Under the pieces are notes generated by a model that saw nothing but the letters and a program-made list of their open reading frames with translations, made no database searches and was not told the origin of the DNA. From Amorphophallus konjac (taxonomy: Eukaryota; Streptophyta; Magnoliopsida; Alismatales; Araceae), in the NCBI GenBank assembly GCA_022559845.1, contig JAHNEJ010003547.1:62001-126000 (forward strand): a DNA stretch of 64,000 nucleotides, read 5' to 3'. The translations under genes were made by a program, and so were the position numbers. This document shows positions 12,230 to 23,743 of this stretch, one piece after another (within the stretch, counting starts at the first letter, position 1; every line of letters begins with the position of its first letter).

Positions 12230-13110
12230 TTCCGGACAGTCTGGTACACATGTCCTTTCATGAAATAATAGCCTCCCATTAGATGCAGTTTGAAATCTGG
12301 TCGCTCTTCTAGCTTACCTTGAATCCCCACTAGCATTGGGTCTTCTTCTTGTAGCCTCTTGACTTCGGAGAGTAAATCCGGTTGTATCCTCATGTGTGCT
12401 AGAGTAATACACCCTTTCTTCTTGTCCACGCTTATATAAAGTTTGGAGAATTGTTCTAGCATCTTCCATTCTTGGATCATGCAGTTGGCCAATAATGCTC
12501 TCGGCTTTCGACTAAGGGCATCAGCTACGAGATTACCCTTTCTAGGATGGTATTGTATAGTGAAGTTAAAGTTATTGAGATATTCCAGCCAACGCCTTTG
12601 TCTCATATTCAATTCCTTTTGTGAGAATAAATATTTGAGGCTCTTGTGATCGAAGTACATGGTGAATTACTCTCCATAGAGATAGTGCCTCCAAATCTTC
12701 AAGGCAAACACTACCGCGGCCAACTCTAGGTCGTGAACCGGATAGTTCTCCTCATGTTTCTTTAATTTTCGGGAAGAGTAAGCAATGACTCTTTGTTGTT
12801 GCATTAACACACACCCGAGGCCAACGCCAGATGCATCAGTATATACCTCAAATTTCTCTCCTTCTACTGGTAATGCTAAAACTGGGGCAGTCGTGAAATG
12901 ATCCTTCAAGGCTTGGAAACTTCTCTCACAATCTTCATTCCACCTATAAGGAATCTCCTTGCGGGTCAGCCTAGTAAGAGGGACAGTAATCTTGGAGTAG
13001 TCCTTTATAAACCGCCGATAATAACCAGCTAGTCCCAAGAAGCTATGGATCTCGGTAGCATTGGTAGGTCGTTCCCAATTCTTCACAGTCTCGACTTTTG
13101 ATGGATCCAC
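12226..13110 (-). pseudogene. B RNase H and connection to integrase (broken)
   Basis: RNase H removes the RNA strand after first-strand synthesis. The 12,667-13,110 frame shows the end of RT ([18 protein letters not shown], a hallmark of plant gypsy RT) and RNase H motifs ([47 protein letters not shown]). After a stop at 12,661-12,666 the same region continues as 12,226-12,660 (DHKSLKYLF, LVADALSRKP). A stop near 12,226 separates it from integrase. Confidence 0.8.
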
Positions 13111-14324
13111 AGAAATTCCATTCTTCCAAAATTATATATCCTAAGAAAGATACCTCCTCGAGCTAGAAATCATATTTACTCAGCTTGGCATAAAGTTGAT
13201 TCTTCCTTAATATTTGTAATGTATTTCTCAAATGTTCTTCATGATCTTCCTCGGACTTGGAATAGATCAATATATCATCAATAAAGACCACAACAAATTG
13301 ATCTAGATGCAGTCTGAATATACAGTTCATTAACTGCATAAAGGATACAGGGGCATTCGTTAGTCCAAAAGGCATAATAGTAAATTCGTAATGCCTATAC
13401 CTACTTCGAAATGCCATTTTGTGAATATCCCCATCCTTGATCCTTAATTGGTGATATCCCGACCTGAGATCAATCTTTGAGAAATATTTAGCTCTAGATA
13501 TCTGATACAATAATTCATCGACCCTCGGTAGTGGATACTTATTTTTGATAGTAAGGTGATTCAGTTGCTGGTAATCGATGTAGAGTATTATCGATCCATC
13601 TTTCTTCTTGACAAATAGCACAGCTGCTCCCCACGGGGAAGTACTCGGCCTAATGAATCCTTTCTTCAAGAGCCCCATCAATTGTTCCTTCAATTCTTTT
13701 AGCTCGGGAGGGGACATTCTATAAGGTGCCCTAGAGACAGGGCTAGCACCAAGGACAATATCGATGGTGAAAGCCACTTCTCTCTCCGGGGGTAGACCAA
13801 GTAAATCTTTCGGAAATACATCTGGAAACTTCTTGACTACGCGGATGTCTTCTAGCTTGGACTCCTTAACTTCTATGGCAGTCACAAATGCTATGAAAGC
13901 CATACACCCCTTTCTTAAGAGCTTACTAGCTCGGAGAGCGGAGATAAGAGGTGACTTGTTTCGACTCTGAGGACTACTATATACCAGTTTCGGATAATCA
14001 TCAAAAGTTACATTGCCCTTCCGGCAATCTATAGTTGCCTTGTGTGTGGATAGCCAATCGGCACCTAATATGACATCATACTCCTTCATATCTAGGCATA
14101 TCAAATCGGTAGGTAGATTCTTCCCTCTAATCATAACTTCACTATTCGGGTAATGGGCTTCCAATAGGAGTAGAAATAACTAAGTCTAACCATTCAGGTT
14201 CCATAGAAAATGAAGCGGTAAATTTCTTGGAAACAAATGAATGAGTTGCGTCGTCATCAAATAAGACGTAAGCAGTCTTAAAATAAATTTTCAATGTACC
14301 TTCCATGAGTCCACGTGCACTCAA
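13111..14324 (-). pseudogene. B protease and reverse transcriptase (broken)
   Basis: The aspartic protease start at 14,142-14,324 reads VLFDDDATHSF, where the family has D-S/T-G; the glycine is lost, so the site looks dead. RT follows in 13,163-14,164 with the flap-like GADWLS segment, [45 protein letters not shown] and the catalytic FIDDILIYS. The two frames overlap by about 23 bases in different phases, implying a frameshift near 14,150. The order PR-RT-RH-IN is normal for Ty3/gypsy. Confidence 0.85.
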
Positions 14325-15302
14325 TTATGCCTCTTGTAGTGCCTGGAGACGGCCTTGCTTCTTGACTTGGCACTTTTCCTCTTTGTTGGTTTTCTCATTT
14401 AACAACGGACAATCGGTAATTCAGTGATCTAGGCTTCCATAGCAGAGACATGCTCCCAATCTCCTCCAACATTCCTCAGCCCTATGGTTGGCCTTGTCGC
14501 AATGCTTACACTCCTCTTTGGAAGGTGTGGTGGTAATGGAAAAGGGCTTGCTACTCTTCTTGACCTTCTTCTCTTGGGAGGAATCTCCCCCATTGCTAGA
14601 TCTCTTCTTATTAAATGTGGGTTTGAAGGTTCCGATGCTTGTAACATGCTCCTTCTTATCTTTCCTACGGATCCGATTGGACAGTTCCATGGCATCTTCT
14701 AACAACTAGGCTCGTCTTACCATCTCCGAATAGACTTGAATATCCATCGGTGCTAGTTGAGTGACGTATTGTGGACGCAGCCCATTAAGGAACCTTCAAG
14801 CCTTCATCTTCTCAGTACACAGTAGGTGCAGTGCATACCTTGACAGTCTGGAGAATTGGGCCTCATACTCGGCCACTGATAAAGTCCCTTGCTTAAGCAC
14901 GGCAAATTCCGTGGCTTTCTTCTCTTGGATACGATCTGAGAAATATTTCTTGTTGAAATAATCAATAAATTCACCCCACGTAACTTGCTCATGGGGCAAA
15001 GTAGCTTCCACCGACTCCCACCAGAATCGGGCATCACGTTCCAATTGGAAAGTGGCTAATAACACCTTTTCTTCATCCATGCATTGCATTACAAAGAATA
15101 TCCTTTCTATCTCCTTTACCCAGTTTTTGGCATCATCAGGGTCAGACGAGCTAGTGAACCTTGGTGGGTTCATGTTGCGGAAACTACAGTGGAGATCACC
15201 CGCTCCACAGTTCATTCCCCCTTGCGCCACTTGTTGTAGTGCTTGGGTGAGGCCTTGAACGGCGCGTTGCATATAACCCCACTGAGCACGTTCGGTAACC
15301 AT
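14325..15302 (-). pseudogene. B gag (broken)
   Basis: Gag forms the particle and binds RNA. The N-terminal frame 14,796-15,302 begins MVTERAQWGYMQRAVQGL and contains the retrotransposon gag fold signature (NPPRFTSSSDPDDAKNWVKE, LERDARFWWESVEA, FIDYFNKKYF). A stop near 14,796 separates it from 14,421-14,705, which holds a basic linker and a zinc knuckle CKHCDKANHRAEEC (C-x2-C-x4-H-x4-C). A second, degenerate knuckle follows. Confidence 0.8.
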
Positions 15303-15476
15303 GGTCCTACAAGATTTAAATATCTATATTAATATACGATTAACCAAGGGTCTTACATCCATAAGTTAACTTAACCCATGGCTCTACCCAATCTCACAGG
15401 GTAAAGGGTATAAACCTATCCTCGGACTTGGTCTCCTAGGAATTTTGAATATCATAGGCACTGATACAACAAAAAT
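15303..15476 (-). other. B leader with degenerate primer binding site
   Basis: A 174-base untranslated leader lies between the 5' LTR and gag. Next to the LTR the - strand reads TTGTATCAGTGCC, a mutated match to the initiator-Met tRNA site TGGTATCAGAGC that chromoviruses generally use. Confidence 0.55.
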
Positions 15477-17668
15477 TGTCACGCCCCGAGCGCGGAAGGA
15501 ACCCAGTATGTGTGACGAGTTTATATCGATCATGTTAATTATAGCATAAGAAAATTCGACACATAAGACAGAGCGCGCCAAGCAAGATAATACCAAATCC
15601 AATTTTATTCATTATTACCATCAAATAACTCCATTACAGAATCCTTCGAAGGAAAAGAGTACTAAATGATATTCTAGATTCAATAAAAAGAAAAATTACA
15701 ATAATCGACTCAAGAAAATAGGAAAAGACATGACTAGATAATAGCTTCAATGATCGGATAGCTCTACACTCTTCACTCGGGTCCATTCCCATCCGGATGA
15801 TCGTTGTCATCAAAATTACCTGAAAACTAGGGGAAACACTAGGGTGAGCGAACGATTAGTAGGAATTATATCTCAAGAACAAGCTTACTTTAAGTAAATT
15901 ATAAGTTACATGTAATGTAAGTATTGCTAATCATGAAAGGTCATGAGATAATGTCAAGAGTGAACATATTAAGAGATATCAAGAACGAACTAGTTTTTTT
16001 TTCAAGAGGAATCATGTAAGTATCAAAAAATATCAAGCATGTAATATCAAGTCAAGTTGTGAGAATTGGCTATTTTATCCATTCAAGTACTTTGCCCAAA
16101 TCGGGCCACGCAAGTCATGTCATGTAATATCAAGCACGTAATAGCGAAAGAGTGTGGAATGTCATCGATTAATCAAGCTAGTCATGCACTCCAGTGCAAT
16201 GCCACACCGTGGTCAATATAGCTCCCATGGGCACAAGTACTTTCGGGCGCTCCTCCCAGGACAAGACCGGGCCCCATAATTGCTAGCCATTAAGTAATGT
16301 GAAATATCTAGACATCCACTATAGTTATAGCCAATAGAATTCTAAAGGATTAAGCCATTGTAGGAACTTTAAGGTAGATTCACGGAATAAGGATTTCAAG
16401 GACAGAACTTTAGTAAAGAGGACATAGTGATAAATCATGTATGAGAACCAAGACATGCATGAAATTGGGTAATTGACATCCGCTCAGACCGCTATCAATT
16501 ACTGAAATAGCGTCCACTTTATGGTCGCTAATTCTGTGAAGAGTGACAGGCACGAAGAAAATGGCGCCTGTTTGCACGGTCGCTCATTTAATTGGTGTCC
16601 ACTATCTGGTCGTACATTCCAGACAGAGATAGAACTCTCACAGAACACTATAAATAGCGCTCTATGCTAGCTAGGGCTCATGTTTCTTCAGAGTGACATG
16701 ACTGAAAATAGTTCCAGGGTTTTTAGGGTACAACCAGCTCGGCTGCCTTGAGAGAATCCAAGGCTAGCGGAGTCTTACGGAGGTCTCAATGAAGAAAGTA
16801 CCAGTCCGAATGAAGGAGTATCCCACAGAGGGTCCAATCATCAGCAAGAGTTAGGGTGTAAGTATGAAACAATGTGAAATATGGACTCTATCTTCGGATG
16901 TGTGATAAGAGTGCCAAAAGACCCGCGATATGGGTCAAAAACCTGATAAAACACGTGAGAGCAAGAATCTGCATCCAGACAGACATGCGTAATATCAAGA
17001 ATTAGCGTCTACTGTCAAGTCGCCAAATCATTATGTACCAAAAATTCAGAATAAATATTATAGGAATTAGTGTCTTCTTAAAGAGGGGCTTAATCATTTA
17101 TGAACAATTTCAATTTAATAATGTAGTAAATGGGCGACCATCCAGAAAGGTGCTACATCATAATATAGGGTCCAAGTGATGGACGTTAATTCATATTTTT
17201 TGAGATATTTTAAAATTTAACAAATTTACAAGAATATGTGACTCTGTACAGAGGTGCCATATCAAGAATGAATGTCTGCCCAAATAGATGCTATATCTTT
17301 TCCATATACATAACTAAAAGGATAAGTCAGGTACGTGGCTAGACACAAGGTACTGTAGATTTCAATGGAAATAGTATGAACAGTAGCATATTGCTGTGTA
17401 CAAGGAATTTTTGGGAACTGAAGACATGCACATGCAGGGAAAAATATGGAGATCCTAATAACATGCTTATAATACTTTTTACACATCAGGTTCCATAGTT
17501 CTTCTATTTTAAACATGGGTAAATTATTAAATCATGTTACAAGAAATAGCGGCAATCTAATAGTAGCATATTAATGGGCGGCCAGCAGACAGTCGCTATT
17601 TCACTAAATCATGTTACAAGAAACCCGTCTTCTCAACCGTTCATTAATTGGCGGCCAGAGAACTGTCA
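15477..17668 (-). repeat. 5' LTR of B, first part (split by C)
   Basis: The LTR begins at TGTCACGCCCCGAG (this is its 3' end on the - strand) and follows the 3' LTR with many point differences until 17,663. Element C interrupts it, with TGTCA at 17,664-17,668 as the duplicated target. It contains hairpin modules such as GCGTCCAC...GGTCGCTAATTC near 16,508. No gene is present. Confidence 0.85.
17664..17668. repeat. Target-site duplication of element C
   Basis: TGTCA precedes C here and follows it at 26,186-26,190. The intact sequence can be checked against the other LTR of B near 9,734. Confidence 0.85.
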
Positions 17669-20059
17669 TGATGTGACACCACCTTGGGGGAGGCAGCCAC
17701 TCGACCGATGCCCTTGGACCTACAACCTGCAAGCATGCAATTTTGACGGCGGACTCACTCGAGTGGACTCACCTGCTTGGTGCACACTAGGGCCCGTAGG
17801 CAACCTGGTGATGGTGGTGAGGGTCCGGGATGGGACCTCGCTGCTCCGAGGGTTGGCTAGCTTAAGATTGAACCCATAAGGGCCCTGGGATGCCCACTCT
17901 TGGAGGCGGCCAGTATGCCAAGGGCGTGGGGTATAGTATCTCTCTCACAACTCACCCGCGGTAGCACTCAATTGATGTAAATTTGGCACCGGGCACTCTC
18001 TCACCGTCCGACGGAGCTAAGAGGAAATACTAATTAAGCAAGATAAATCAACAAAGAGAGGGGGGCAGGAGCTCACCTGATCAGCGTGAATACGCTGATC
18101 CCGGTCGGAGACGATGACGAGCGGGGAGGAGTGGGCATGCACCCGCACGCCGCGTCGGTGTAGCTTCGGATGGCGACCTGCTAATACATGCACTACGCCC
18201 CTTGCAAGGGGGGTGGACTAGGGGTGGGAGAGTAGAATTACAACCAAAATGTACCTCCACGCAGGGAGGGGCGCTCAGTCGGCCAAGCGGGGAGGGGAAA
18301 AGCCGAGTTAGGAACTAATTGGAAAGCAATTGCAGGTTCTGTCCACTCTCTAGAATAGGGGACAGGCAGTCAATGTCGGCGCCGCTGCGGACACTCCCGG
18401 ACTCCGTTTGCTATGAAACTAGCGGCAAAACCTCATGGCTTGGCCCAGGAGGATGTCAGATTTTTGGGAGGACTTCTGGTTGCCGGAGTTTGTCAGGGCA
18501 GGGCCTTGAGTAGGGTCTCTATTCTCTGGTTCTGTCTGCTTCAGCACAACTATCGCAGGAAGATGAGGTTGCCACGGGTGCTCCGGGGCTCTGATTCTAG
18601 CGTGGCTTGAGTCGCTGGATTAGTTGTCGAGTCCTCTTCGAAATGAGACATGTGGGAATGCCTTAGGAGGTCAGAGTAGATAGCGAAAGCCCGAACAGTA
18701 ATCGGGTGTCTGTTCAGTCCCAAAGTGGACAGAACAGCGCACCCGAGGGAAAAAATTGAGAAATCGCTGCTCCGGATGCCGAACGGGGTTCCGCTTCTTG
18801 GTAATGGAAGAAGACTTGTCGTAGAAGCTCTCAGCCATGTTGCACCTCAAGAAGCACAAGAATGTGGCCGTGGGAGCTTCTGGAATTTGTCTCAGGGTGC
18901 TGACCGGGCCTATCCTATGCAGTCGGAGAAGAACGGCTCTCCCTAGCAGTCACAAACTCAGACGGGGATGATACCACCACCGTTGCAAAGCTGACAGGAA
19001 GATGAATCCAACGGTATATGATACGCCTGAAGGAGCTTCACAGTGACATCGTGGGAACCTCTGAAAGTCGATGGAACACTGTGGCCTGCGAGCTGGAACA
19101 AGCTGGCTGAAGATGATAGGTGGGAAATGGGGTAGATGAGAGGGGAAATGGGGTGGATGGGTGTGGGGGTGACCCCATGCTGTGAGGGGGTCTGGGAGGT
19201 GGTGGGAGGGAGAGCTGCGAATTTGGTGTTGGGAGGAAAAGGGAGAGGGAGATCTCTCTCCCTTGGGGAGTCTAGGGCATGGGGGAGGAGAGAGTGGAGG
19301 GAAAATATTCAAATGTCCCTTGGGAGTTGCAGGATTGTGTGGGGAATAGGGTGGATTGTGTTGGGGAGAGGGAGATTGTGTTGGGAGAACCATGATTCTC
19401 CTAGGGAGGGAGGAGATTTGGTGGTAGTTGGGAGAGGGGGGTAATTAATGCTCCTAGGTAAGTGAAGGGTCTCTAGATGAGGTGGAGGGTGATAGATGAG
19501 GTGGAGGATGATGCGGAGGGTGAGGAGAGAGAAAGGGGCGCAGGTTTTAGAGAGAGAAAGTGGAGGAGAGAGAAAATGGCTTATTAGAGAGAGATGTTGA
19601 GAGAGAGTGGGGGGATAGGGGCTTCTCACTCACTCAATTGGCTTCTCACCAAAAGAAGAAGATTTAAGTTGGACACTAGACAATTCAAATATTCATTCAT
19701 TCCTTAACTTCAAATGGGGAGATGGGGGTCATATTTATAGGGATCTCACAATTTACAATAAGTCCCTGACTTTAGTACTAATGACAAATAACCAAGGGGA
19801 AGGGGGGGCGCCCTTGGGCCTAGCCCAATGAATTGGGCCAATTAACTAACTTTAATCCACCTACTGACACATAACTTAGGTAAATGACTCATTAACCAAG
19901 GTACATGACTCAAATAAAATGGAAATTATAATGATATGACTCAAAAAAATATGAAAATTACATGACTCAACTCAGAAAAATGTGACGGACACAATGGAAC
20001 CATGCCGGTGAGTAATCGGAGCTATGAAAAAATGTGAAGGGCGAGAGATGCCCCCATCA
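17669..20059 (-). repeat. 3' LTR of element C
   Basis: This 2,391-bp LTR has a - strand TATA box (CTATAAATATG) at about 19,730-19,740. It matches 23,744-26,185 except for substitutions and small indels; the right copy has about 60 extra bases near 25,262-25,325. Positions 19,120-19,640 are strongly purine-biased (GGGAGA-rich) on the + strand. Open frames in this stretch reflect that bias and are not genes. Confidence 0.85.
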
Positions 20060-20072
20060 TACCCCCGGGGTA
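20060..20072 (-). other. Polypurine tract of element C
   Basis: The - strand reads ACCCCGGGGGTA just before TGATGGGGGC. It is G-rich and adjacent to the 3' LTR, but not a clean purine run. Confidence 0.45.
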
Positions 20073-20270
20073 CGAAGAACTCGACTCCGTCTAGTATGGG
20101 TCCGCCGGGGAAGAGGTCCTCCAATGCAGCTTCGGGTGAGCCACCACCTCCAAACTCAACCTCGCGTCCTTAGCCAAGGGACGGCTCTTCATCCTCCCTA
20201 GGTGGCTCGGGCACACCCTCTTGCTGGCGATGGTACCCTGCTTACCTAGTATTGCCTCCGTGTGCCCACG

Positions 20271-21734
20271 TCAGACTCTCAAGCTGATATGTGGAGGCTC
20301 TCCGAGGGTGTCACTCACAAAGGTAAGGGTAGGCTCAAGGTGCTCACTGGGATCCACCGCGGTGCCCTTAGAGGGTGCTAGATCCGCCACGTGAAAAGTG
20401 GGGTATATCCCAAAATCCCATCGGTAAATCCAACCTGTAAGCCAGGTTGCCAAAGCCACTCGGAACATGGAAGGTCCGAGTCCTCGTGCCCTCGATTTGG
20501 AGGTAACCCTAAGGTAGAGCCATTCCAAAGCCATCATCGTAAGATTGCCTACTTGGAATCCAAAGTGGCACTCGCGAGTTTTTGCCCGTTCATTATGAAC
20601 CTCACCGCCCGTTGCTAGATGCTTGCTTGAATGAGTATGCCATGAGCTATGGTGCAGTGTGGGTGGGAAGTGTGTGGTATGCAAAGGGGGACCGGGGCAA
20701 CCATAAGTGGACCTATCATGCAATGCGGCTATGTAAACCTTGATGGACCTAGGAGGGCCGGGGCACCCGTAGGTGAATCTATCATGCATGGGTGAAGCAA
20801 ATGCCGGGGTACCAGGGCAGCCATGTATGAACCTATCATGCTCTAGACCCAACTTCTTGATGCTGATGGATGGGGGAGGGCCGGCACACCCAAATACGGA
20901 CCACTCAGACTTCCGACTTGACATGTGGGTGTGATGAATGAAAGGACCTGACTTATGCATCATGCCAAGTGGTGTTGTACGCCAAGACTTATGCACTCTT
21001 GTGCCAAAGATGTCTCCTATGTGTGGACTTTTGGACTTCCATTGGAATGTGTCAAAGGGGTCTAGGAAGGTAGATATCATGAAGTGGGGCACTTCCTCGA
21101 TCCCTAGATGTATATCGCCCAAAGTCATGGCTCTCATGGTGTAACCCGGGTCTAGGATGGGGTGGATTGGGTCAATCACGGTGGGTTGAGGTAGGGAAAG
21201 GTGGGTGGTGGATAAGGTGGTTGGGTCACTCATGGGGGATTGGGGTAGGAAAAGGTGGGTGGTGAGTAAGGGTGGTGCATCACATAGGGATCTAGGCTCC
21301 CATAGGAAGGGGTCAAAGGGGTCATGGAAAGTGTTACCAAGGGAGAGGAGTTCTATGTCCTCAAGGTCCTCAAATGGTGGTGGATCATTCACCTCTAGTG
21401 AAATAAGTGGGCCGAAGTCTTTGGTGAGTGGGTTGACCATAAGGGGATGATTTGGCTTTCTTTCCGATATAAGGAACTCCAATTTGAGAATGGAGTCGGG
21501 CTCATCGGGTGTAGGGAGGAGTAAAAGGAGGTCGCTAGTGTAGCAACCAATGGTGCAAACTGAGGTGATAGACCCGACACATAGGTGTAAGAGGCCAAGG
21601 CTCCTAGATTGGTTGGTCACCGGGGTCAACATGCTCGTAAACTCTATTTGCCATGATAAGCCTTTAAGATGATCTCCTAAGGTTTCCACTTGGTAAGATG
21701 ATTGGATGGTGGTGTGATAAGAGAAGAAGGGCAT
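20271..21734 (-). CDS. C ORF with repeat block and integrase C-terminal-like end
   Basis: The open frame of 487 codons has no recognisable catalytic domain in its first three quarters. Around 20,685-20,905 it contains at least three copies of a HDR-F/S-x-x-GCPG-x-P motif plus a related FGCAGPPP copy. The last about 100 residues resemble the SH3-like C-terminal domain of gypsy integrase: FQVGNL, TSKSRARGLGP and IYPTFHVADLAP correspond to the family's FQVGDxV, GPFRV and HPVFHVSxLKP. I infer a fusion in which pol was deleted and the integrase tail retained. Whether it is translated is unknown. The start at 21,734 is only the first Met in frame. Confidence 0.5.
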   Translation of the reverse strand: MPFFSYHTTIQSSYQVETLGDHLKGLSWQIEFTSMLTPVTNQSRSLGLLHLCVGSITSVCTIGCYTSDLLLLLPTPDEPDSILKLEFLISERKPNHPLMVNPLTKDFGPLISLEVNDPPPFEDLEDIELLSLGNTFHDPFDPFLWEPRSLCDAPPLLTTHLFLPQSPMSDPTTLSTTHLSLPQPTVIDPIHPILDPGYTMRAMTLGDIHLGIEEVPHFMISTFLDPFDTFQWKSKSPHIGDIFGTRVHKSWRTTPLGMMHKSGPFIHHTHMSSRKSEWSVFGCAGPPPSISIKKLGLEHDRFIHGCPGTPAFASPMHDRFTYGCPGPPRSIKVYIAALHDRSTYGCPGPPLHTTHFPPTLHHSSWHTHSSKHLATGGEVHNERAKTRECHFGFQVGNLTMMALEWLYLRVTSKSRARGLGPSMFRVALATWLTGWIYRWDFGIYPTFHVADLAPSKGTAVDPSEHLEPTLTFVSDTLGEPPHISLRV

Positions 21735-21746
21735 TATGGAAAGGTT

Positions 21747-22031
21747 TTACTCCATGGGAGGGAAATCGTGGGCCATGATCTCTCTTATTGGGATCTCCTT
21801 TAGCCAACTAATAAGGGGTTCTCCTAACATGAGCTCGGCCCCAACTAGAGAGGGTGGTGTAAGGTGAAGGCCACCATGTGAGGTTTCTTCTTCCACTTGG
21901 ACATGGGTGGTCTCCGTGGTGGGGATAGAGTCCAGAGTGTTCACCACTATGGGGTCGGGTATGGGTTCCTCCTCCAAGGAGGTGAGAGGGTCTTTTGGGG
22001 GTGGGGTGGTGATGGTTGGTGTATGGTGCAC
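21747..22031 (-). CDS. C short Pro/Glu-rich frame
   Basis: A 94-codon frame just upstream of the long ORF is rich in Pro, Thr and Glu, with no domain I recognise. It may be the linker between gag and the downstream frame, separated from the latter by a stop at about 21,747. It abuts the left edge of the 890-bp duplication. Confidence 0.3.
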   Translation of the reverse strand: MHHTPTITTPPPKDPLTSLEEEPIPDPIVVNTLDSIPTTETTHVQVEEETSHGGLHLTPPSLVGAELMLGEPLISWLKEIPIREIMAHDFPPME

Positions 22032-22295
22032 CTAGGGTGGAGGGTAAATGGAAACTTGGTTTGGGATAGGGAGGGGAAGTAGTGGAGGCCTAGGACATGG
22101 GAGTTTTGGGGGAGGGAGTGGGAGATGAGTTGGTTGGGGTGGCTTGGGTTGGTCGGTCTTGGGGGGAGTATCCCTTATAGGGGAAGATGGAGGGGTAGTG
22201 GTGCGGACCAAGGGGGCTTAGATAGTGAGGGTTGTGGAAGGGGGTTTTGGTTAGGGTGTGGGGACCCTCATGGGGTTAGGTGGCGAGGTGGATGC

Positions 22296-22775
22296 TTAGA
22301 TCATTTGGGTCTTAAGGGAGAGGATTTGGTGGCGAAGTGTAGTGATGATGGTTGGGAGAGAATTTGTTGGGAGTGGTGTGGGTGGAGGCCTAAGGGTGGT
22401 CTCAAGTTGGCCGGGTGGGGATGGAGGAGTGGTAGTGCTCCTCGGGCTAGGGGTGTTTGAGTAGGAGGGGTGGGAATATTTGGGGATGTAGATCTTCCCA
22501 AGTTCTACTTTCATCTTTTCCCATGAGTGAATAGGTTCTTGTCTTTCAACTCTTCTTAGGCCCTCTATACTCCGCCACTTTTCCTTGGCTTGACCCCGAA
22601 GTCGTCCCTTGGCCTTGAGGACTATCGCGGGTCCATATACCCAAGTCTCTTCAAAGTACCTTTCTATGGTAGCCTCCCACCTAAGGTAATCACTAGAACA
22701 TGATCCGTCAAACATAATATCCCTATCTACAATGAAGTCCATGGGTGACGAGTAGGCTAAGTAGGAAATGGCCAT
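22296..22775 (-). CDS. C gag-like ORF, downstream duplicate
   Basis: This is the second copy (159 codons) of the gag-like frame at 23,186-23,665, produced by the tandem duplication. The proteins read identically. It lies farther from the 5' LTR, so it is probably the redundant copy. Confidence 0.55.
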   Translation of the reverse strand: MAISYLAYSSPMDFIVDRDIMFDGSCSSDYLRWEATIERYFEETWVYGPAIVLKAKGRLRGQAKEKWRSIEGLRRVERQEPIHSWEKMKVELGKIYIPKYSHPSYSNTPSPRSTTTPPSPPGQLETTLRPPPTPLPTNSLPTIITTLRHQILSLKTQMI

Positions 22776-22838
22776 GATGAACGGGTGATGAATGCAATGG
22801 CCCTAGGACAAGACTTAGTAGCGACAAGTCTAGAACTT

Positions 22839-22853
22839 GCTCTGATACCAATT
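22839..22853 (-). other. Duplicated internal primer binding site of C
   Basis: The - strand TGGTATCAGAGC at 22,839-22,850 sits next to a 67-base LTR fragment (22,854-22,920). It is an internal copy of the true site at 23,729-23,740. Confidence 0.85.
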
Positions 22854-23185
22854 TGATGTGACACCACCTTGGGGGTGGCAGCCACTCGACCGATGCCCTT
22901 GGACCTACAAACCGCAAGCACCTAGGGTGGAGGGTAAATGGAAACTTGGTTTGGGATAGGGAGGGGAAGTAGTGGAGGCCTAGGACATGGGAGTTTTGGG
23001 GGAGGGAGTGGGAGATGAGTTGGTTGGGGTGGCTTGGGTTGGTCGGTCTTGGGGGGAGTATCCCTTATAGGGGAAGATGGAGGGGTAGTGGTGCGGACCA
23101 AGGGGGCTTAGATAGTGAGGGTTGTGGAAGGGGGTTTTGGTTAGGGTGTGGGGACCCTCATGGGGTTAGGTGGCGAGGTGGATGC

Positions 23186-23665
23186 TTAGATCATTTGGGT
23201 CTTAAGGGAGAGGATTTGGTGGCGAAGTGTAGTGATGATGGTTGGGAGAGAATTTGTTGGGAGTGGTGTGGGTGGAGGCCTAAGGGTGGTCTCAAGTTGG
23301 CCGGGTGGGGATGGAGGAGTGGTAGTGCTCCTCGGGCTAGGGGTGTTTGAGTAGGAGGGGTGGGAATATTTGGGGATGTAGATCTTCCCAAGTTCTACTT
23401 TCATCTTTTCCCATGAGTGAATAGGTTCTTGTCTTTCAACTCTTCTTAGGCCCTCTATACTCCGCCACTTTTCCTTGGCTTGACCCCGAAGTCGTCCCTT
23501 GGCCTTGAGGACTATCGCGGGTCCATATACCCAAGTCTCTTCAAAGTACCTTTCTATGGTAGCCTCCCACCTAAGGTAATCACTAGAACATGATCCGTCA
23601 AACATAATATCCCTATCTACAATGAAGTCCATGGGTGACGAGTAGGCTAAGTAGGAAATGGCCAT
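23186..23665 (-). CDS. C gag-like ORF next to the primer site
   Basis: The 159-codon frame begins 64 bases after the primer binding site. It has the general pattern of a plant gypsy gag N-terminus: a FDGS...DYLRWEATIERYFEE stretch, then GQAKEKWRSIE and SWEKMKVELGKIYIPKY, followed by a Pro/Thr/Ser-rich tail. It is short compared with a full gag and lacks a zinc knuckle. I call it a gag remnant that could still bind or package RNA, but no function is shown. Confidence 0.55.
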   Translation of the reverse strand: MAISYLAYSSPMDFIVDRDIMFDGSCSSDYLRWEATIERYFEETWVYGPAIVLKAKGRLRGQAKEKWRSIEGLRRVERQEPIHSWEKMKVELGKIYIPKYSHPSYSNTPSPRSTTTPPSPPGQLETTLRPPPTPLPTNSLPTIITTLRHQILSLKTQMI

Positions 23666-23728
23666 GATGAACGGGTGATGAATGCAATGGCCCTAGGACA
23701 AGACTTAGTAGCAACAAGTCTAGAACTT

Positions 23729-23740
23729 GCTCTGATACCA
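23729..23740 (-). other. Primer binding site of C (initiator Met tRNA)
   Basis: The - strand reads TGGTATCAGAGC, a perfect match to the plant initiator-Met tRNA 3' end complement, three bases inside the 5' LTR. It sets the orientation of C. Confidence 0.9.
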
Positions 23741-23743
23741 ATT

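Noticed and set aside
17574..17879. 101-codon + strand frame across the left end of C
   Set aside because: It crosses an insertion junction, so it cannot be an ancestral gene, and it has no domain.
18950..19629. Pro/Ser-rich open frames in the C LTRs
   Set aside because: They result from the purine bias of the LTR sequence, have no domain, and lie in LTRs.
22125..23350. Two identical 111-codon + strand frames (22,125 and 23,015)
   Set aside because: They are shadows opposite the gag-like frames, and are identical only because of the 890-bp duplication.
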